9,499 nucleotides of DNA from an uncultured Bacteroidota bacterium. GTDB lineage: Bacteria; Bacteroidota; Bacteroidia; UKL13-3. Both the position numbers and the translations under genes were made by a program. Below the pieces are notes generated by a model that did not search any database, was not told the origin of the DNA, and saw only the letters and a program-made list of their open reading frames with translations. This document shows positions 7,307-9,499 of this stretch, in pieces; position 1 is the first letter of the stretch; every line of letters starts with the position of its first letter. The stretch covers positions 1 through 9,499 of the forward strand of contig CAIUEQ010000304.1 of assembly GCA_903898215.1 (NCBI GenBank), given 5' to 3'.

Positions 7307-7332
7307 TAACCAATAACTCAATAACAAATAAC
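7297..7332 (+). repeat. AATAAC hexamer array, inverted copy of the GTTATT arrays
   Basis: Five AATAAC units at 7297, 7305, 7312, 7320 and 7327, with alternating 8- and 7-bp period. The first 22 bp are the reverse complement of 6876-6898 apart from one missing G. The array supplies the last codons and stop of the four-helix-bundle gene and then forms most of the spacer before eno. In RNA it could pair with the array ahead of the gene, or with the one after eno. Confidence 0.9.
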
Positions 7333-7344
7333 TAATCACAAACA

Positions 7345-8634
7345 ATGAGCGCAATTATTAACATTCATGCAAGACAAATTCTCGATTCACGAGGAAATCC
7401 AACTGTTGAAGTTGATGTATTAACAGAAGATGGTGCGATGGGACGTGCTGCTGTTCCTTCAGGGGCATCAACAGGTGCACACGAAGCAGTGGAACTTCGT
7501 GATGGTGATAAAAAAGTTTACATGGGCAAAGGAGTTTTAAAAGCAATTGAAAATATCAATGATAAAATAGCTGATAAAATTCTTGGTGAGGATGTGTTTG
7601 AGCAGAACGAGATTGATCGTAAAATGATTAAACTTGATGGCACTGAAAATAAATCAGAGCTTGGTGCAAATGCAATTTTGGCTGTTTCATTAGCTTGCGC
7701 AAAAGCCGCAGCTTTTGAAGCGAACATGCCATTGTATCGTTATGTTGGTGGTGTTAATGCAAACACACTTCCAATACCGATGATGAATATTTTGAACGGA
7801 GGTTCGCATGCTGATAATTCTATCGATTTTCAGGAATTTATGATCATGCCGGTTGGTGCTGATACTTTTAGTGAAGCATTGCAAATGGGTGTTGAAGTTT
7901 TTCATCACTTAAAAAGTGTGTTGAAAGAAAAAGGATATTCTACAAACGTTGGTGATGAAGGTGGTTTTGCTCCAAATATCAAATCGAATGAGGAAGCAAT
8001 CGAAACAGTTTTGACAGCAATTGAAAAAGCAGGATACAAACCCGGTAAAGAAATTTATATCGCGATGGATGCTGCCACAAGTGAGTTTTATGATGAGAAA
8101 ACAGGGTTGTATCATTTCAAAAAATCTGATAACAGAAAAATGACTTCATCAGAAATGGTTTCTTATTGGAAAGAATGGACAGCAAAATATCCGATCATTT
8201 CTATCGAAGATGGTTTGGCAGAAGATGATTGGAAAGGTTGGGCTGAATTAACAAAAGCTATCGGAGATAAAGTTCAAATAGTTGGGGATGATTTGTTTGT
8301 TACCAATACAAAACGTTTGGCAAGAGGAATAAAAGATGGTGTTGCAAATTCTATTTTAGTAAAAGTAAATCAAATTGGTTCGTTAACTGAAACTATTGAT
8401 GCGGTAAATCTTGCAACAAGACATTCATATACAAATGTAATGAGTCATCGCTCAGGTGAAACTGAAGATGTAACAATCGCAGATCTTGCTGTGGCATTAA
8501 ACTCAGGACAAATAAAAACAGGTTCGGCTTCACGTACTGATAGAATTGCAAAATATAATCAGTTGCTTCGTATCGAAGAAGAGCTTGGTAAAAACGCTTA
8601 TTATCCGGGTAAGGATTTTAAGTTTTTGAAATAA
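7345..8634 (+). CDS. eno: Enolase (phosphopyruvate hydratase)
   Basis: Converts 2-phosphoglycerate to phosphoenolpyruvate in glycolysis and the reverse in gluconeogenesis; Mg-dependent and cytoplasmic. The 429-residue length is normal and the protein is complete. Visible landmarks: ARQILDSRGNPTVEVDV (9-25), the mobile loop SGASTGAHEAVELRDGD (39-55), GSHADNSIDFQEFMIMP (153-169), proton donor Glu205 in VGDEGGFAP, Mg ligands Asp242 (MDAA), Glu288 (IEDG) and Asp315 (GDDLF), the base Lys340 in LVKVNQIGSLTE, and the signature SHRSGETED with His368-Arg369-Ser370. Ser154-His155 is the usual substrate-side pair. The ATG at 7345 gives the standard N-terminus. No TAnnTTTG element is seen in the spacer, so eno may be read from the carA promoter or from one inside the preceding gene. 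An intrinsic terminator follows at 8658. Confidence 0.98.
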   Translation: MSAIINIHARQILDSRGNPTVEVDVLTEDGAMGRAAVPSGASTGAHEAVELRDGDKKVYMGKGVLKAIENINDKIADKILGEDVFEQNEIDRKMIKLDGTENKSELGANAILAVSLACAKAAAFEANMPLYRYVGGVNANTLPIPMMNILNGGSHADNSIDFQEFMIMPVGADTFSEALQMGVEVFHHLKSVLKEKGYSTNVGDEGGFAPNIKSNEEAIETVLTAIEKAGYKPGKEIYIAMDAATSEFYDEKTGLYHFKKSDNRKMTSSEMVSYWKEWTAKYPIISIEDGLAEDDWKGWAELTKAIGDKVQIVGDDLFVTNTKRLARGIKDGVANSILVKVNQIGSLTETIDAVNLATRHSYTNVMSHRSGETEDVTIADLAVALNSGQIKTGSASRTDRIAKYNQLLRIEEELGKNAYYPGKDFKFLK

Positions 8635-8666
8635 GTTATTAGGTTATTAAGTTATTGAAAAGTTGT
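8634..8666 (+). repeat. 33-bp direct repeat, copy B, after eno
   Basis: Starts at the last base of the eno stop codon. GTTATT units at 8635, 8643 and 8651, then GAAAAGTTGT. Differs from 6876-6908 at 2 of 33 positions. Its last nine bases are part of the left arm of the eno terminator, which the carA-side copy lacks in complete form. Confidence 0.9.
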
Positions 8667-8696
8667 TGGAAGAAAATTTCCGACAACTTTTTTTTT
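8658..8696 (+). terminator. Intrinsic terminator of eno
   Basis: A 14-bp stem (8658-8671 with 8678-8691, one T-G wobble) encloses the 6-nt loop GAAAAT and is followed by an uninterrupted run of T; in total nine T from 8688 to 8696. It is 23 bp after the eno stop, so it ends the carA-eno transcription block. Confidence 0.88.
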
Positions 8697-8698
8697 GA

Positions 8699-8874
8699 TT
8701 TAAATCTCTAAAAAAATCTTTTAAATCCAATTTGTGAATTCCGAGAAGCTTGAAAAGATATTAGACTACTTTCACATTTGTTTTTTTTGCTACCAAGACA
8801 CGAAAACACAAAGCCTCACTAAGATATTCTTCAAGATTCTTGCTGCCTTTGTGGCTTAGTGGCAACTTTTTTTA
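8699..8874 (+). repeat. Tandem repeat of about 176 bp, copy 1
   Basis: First of two adjacent copies. Opens with AAATCtCTAAAAAAATC, passes a long identical stretch (GAGAAGCTTGAAAAGATATT and onward to CTACTTTCA, about 8741-8774), a T-run, then the hairpin part, and closes with GTGGCAAC and a T-run. The two copies are offset by 175-177 bp with small indels in homopolymers. No gene is credible here: stops occur in all frames or the open frames only reflect the repeat. Confidence 0.92.
8788..8864. repeat. 77-nt hairpin in repeat copy 1
   Basis: Outer arms TGCTACCAAG and CTTAGTGGCA (8788-8797, 8855-8864), inner arms CACAAAG and CTTTGTG (8807-8813, 8847-8853). The T-run just after the right arm could make it act as an extra terminator. 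Confidence 0.75.
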
Positions 8875-9051
8875 ATTCAAATCACTAAAAAATCTCTCAA
8901 ATTTATTTCTGAATTTCGAGAAGCTTGAAAAGATATTAGACTACTTTCATATTCGTTTTTTTTTGCCACCAAGACACGAAAACACAAAGCCTCACGAAGA
9001 TATTCTTTGAGATTCTTGCTGCCTTTGTGGCTTAGTGGCAACTTTTTTTTA
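8875..9051 (+). repeat. Tandem repeat of about 176 bp, copy 2
   Basis: Second copy, diverged at scattered positions from copy 1, mainly in the first 40 bp and in the lengths of T-runs. The block from GAGAAGCTTG (8918) to CTACTTTCA (8949) and the hairpin part are nearly identical to copy 1. Directly precedes the toxin-antitoxin promoter region. Confidence 0.92.
8964..9040. repeat. 77-nt hairpin in repeat copy 2
   Basis: Outer arms TGCCACCAAG and CTTAGTGGCA pair at 9 of 10 positions, better than in copy 1 where the left arm has TGCTACC. Inner arms CACAAAG and CTTTGTG are unchanged. The same length as in copy 1 (77 nt). Confidence 0.78.
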
Positions 9052-9167
9052 ATTTCTCCCATGAATTGTGAAAGAAGTATATTCTTACAAAATATTTCTA
9101 CCTTTTTCAATACTCGGTATTCATTTATTCTGATTTTAAAAGCTAATTATCTTTTTCCAAAATCGCT

Positions 9168-9175
9168 TATCTTCG
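9168..9175 (+). promoter_or_regulatory. Possible -7 element of the toxin-antitoxin operon
   Basis: TATCTTCG is one mismatch from the Bacteroidota -7 consensus TAnnTTTG and sits 25 bp before the antitoxin ATG, about the same distance as the carA element from its start. No clear -33 element is seen. Weak but well placed. Confidence 0.45.
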
Positions 9176-9200
9176 TTTATCAAATTAAATTTTTACTATT

Positions 9201-9416
9201 ATGAGTTTTGAAGTGAAAGAAATATTGGCCTTACCAATTGAAAAAAAGAAAGAGCTTGCTTTTGCACTGATAGAAAGTGTGGAGAATGAGGAGATAATTG
9301 TGTTAACAACTGAACAGGAATATATTTTAGCCAAACGAGTAAAACGCTTCGAAGATGGCAAAGGAACTTATATCAATGAAGATGTCGTAAATAAAATGAT
9401 GGATGATTTAATATGA
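9201..9416 (+). CDS. Addiction-module antitoxin (PF09720-type)
   Basis: A 71-residue acidic protein. The N-terminal helix FEVKEILALPIEKKKELAFALIESV is the hallmark of the putative addiction module component family (TIGR02574-like): a Leu-Pro, a charged helix, then a Leu-Ile-Glu-Ser turn. After a variable stretch comes LTTEQEYILAKRVKRFEDGKGTYI, matching the family pattern LTxEQ...L..R...F..G, and an ending with EDVVNKMMDDL. Such antitoxins neutralise a RelE/ParE toxin and usually repress their own promoter. Its stop codon overlaps the next ATG by 4 bp (ATGA at 9413-9416), the standard coupled arrangement of these modules. It starts with ATG 25 bp after a -7-like element. Confidence 0.88.
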   Translation: MSFEVKEILALPIEKKKELAFALIESVENEEIIVLTTEQEYILAKRVKRFEDGKGTYINEDVVNKMMDDLI

Positions 9417-9499
9417 AATTATTTTCTGTAAAGTATGACGGGGAAGCAAAAGATGAACTTGAAAAAGCTATCCTTTATTACAAAAATATCTCAACTGAT
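9413..9499 (+). CDS. RelE/ParE-family toxin, N-terminal fragment cut by window edge
   Basis: The first 29 codons (MKLFSVKYDGEAKDELEKAI, then LYYKNISTD) are open to the window end. The pattern of a short beta strand, then EAKDELEKAILYY, is the typical first helix of RelE/ParE toxins, in which an Ala-x-x-Glu/Asp-Leu-x-x-Ala helix and a Tyr-Tyr follow. Complete family members are about 95-100 residues, so the catalytic or gyrase-binding C-terminal part is not visible, and whether it is a RelE-type mRNA endonuclease or a ParE-type gyrase poison cannot be decided. It overlaps the antitoxin by 4 bp, which strongly supports the pairing. Confidence 0.82.
   Translation, partial: MKLFSVKYDGEAKDELEKAILYYKNISTD

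Noticed and set aside
6877..7332. CRISPR-like array from the regular GTTATT/AATAAC hexamers
   Set aside because: Units are 6 bp with 1-2 bp gaps, far too short for CRISPR repeats and spacers, and no cas genes are present.
7358..8115. Several minus-strand open frames opposite eno
   Set aside because: They are antisense shadows of a well-conserved enolase gene, with odd composition and no recognisable motifs.
8877..9110. Minus-strand open frame of 77 codons across the repeat
   Set aside because: It lies almost wholly in repeat copy 2 and the corresponding frame is not kept in copy 1; no protein-family features.
9007..9204. Plus-strand open frame of 65 codons ahead of the antitoxin
   Set aside because: Begins inside the repeat hairpin, has no family features, and overlaps the likely promoter and start of the antitoxin.

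Overview
The window is low-GC, tightly packed bacterial DNA that looks like Bacteroidota. The protein families fit this phylum. The TAnnTTTG-type -7 promoter element of this phylum appears upstream of the minus-strand operon and carA, with a one-mismatch version before the toxin-antitoxin pair. Gene starts lack clear Shine-Dalgarno sequences, and carA appears to begin with TTG. The genus cannot be given from sequence alone.

Region 1 (1-4242, minus strand) is a six-gene operon read right to left: a small 4-TM protein with a His-x-His motif, a TetR-family regulator, a YiiM-like MOSC-domain protein, a second small 4-TM protein, a TolC-type outer-membrane channel, and an HlyD/AcrA-type periplasmic adaptor that runs off the left edge. 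The first five junctions... in detail: 11 bp, 4 bp, 4 bp and 4 bp overlaps, then a 5 bp gap before the adaptor. An RND pump gene probably follows outside the window. A near-perfect palindrome (4261-4280) touches the -7 element of the operon promoter, so the TetR protein probably represses its own operon. This looks like an inducible tripartite efflux system carrying a possible detoxifying enzyme.

Region 2 (4243-5660) is a 305-bp divergent spacer and a stand-alone membrane acyltransferase of the acyltransferase-3 family.

Region 3 (5752-8696, plus strand) is housekeeping: carA (carbamoyl-phosphate synthase small subunit) and eno (enolase), with a four-helix-bundle (23S rRNA IVP family) gene between them. 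That gene is bounded by inverted arrays of GTTATT/AATAAC hexamers, and another GTTATT array with a 33-bp near-identical direct repeat follows eno. A strong intrinsic terminator closes the block.

Region 4 (8697-9200) has no convincing gene. It is filled mostly by two tandem copies of a repeat of about 176 bp, each with a 77-nt inverted-repeat hairpin.

Region 5 (9201-9499) is a type II toxin-antitoxin pair: a complete addiction-module antitoxin and the first 29 codons of a RelE/ParE-like toxin cut by the right edge.

No tRNA, rRNA, CRISPR array or transposase was seen. The most unusual points are the hexamer-bounded IVP cassette in the carA-eno interval, and the MOSC and His-x-His membrane proteins built into a TetR-controlled efflux operon.
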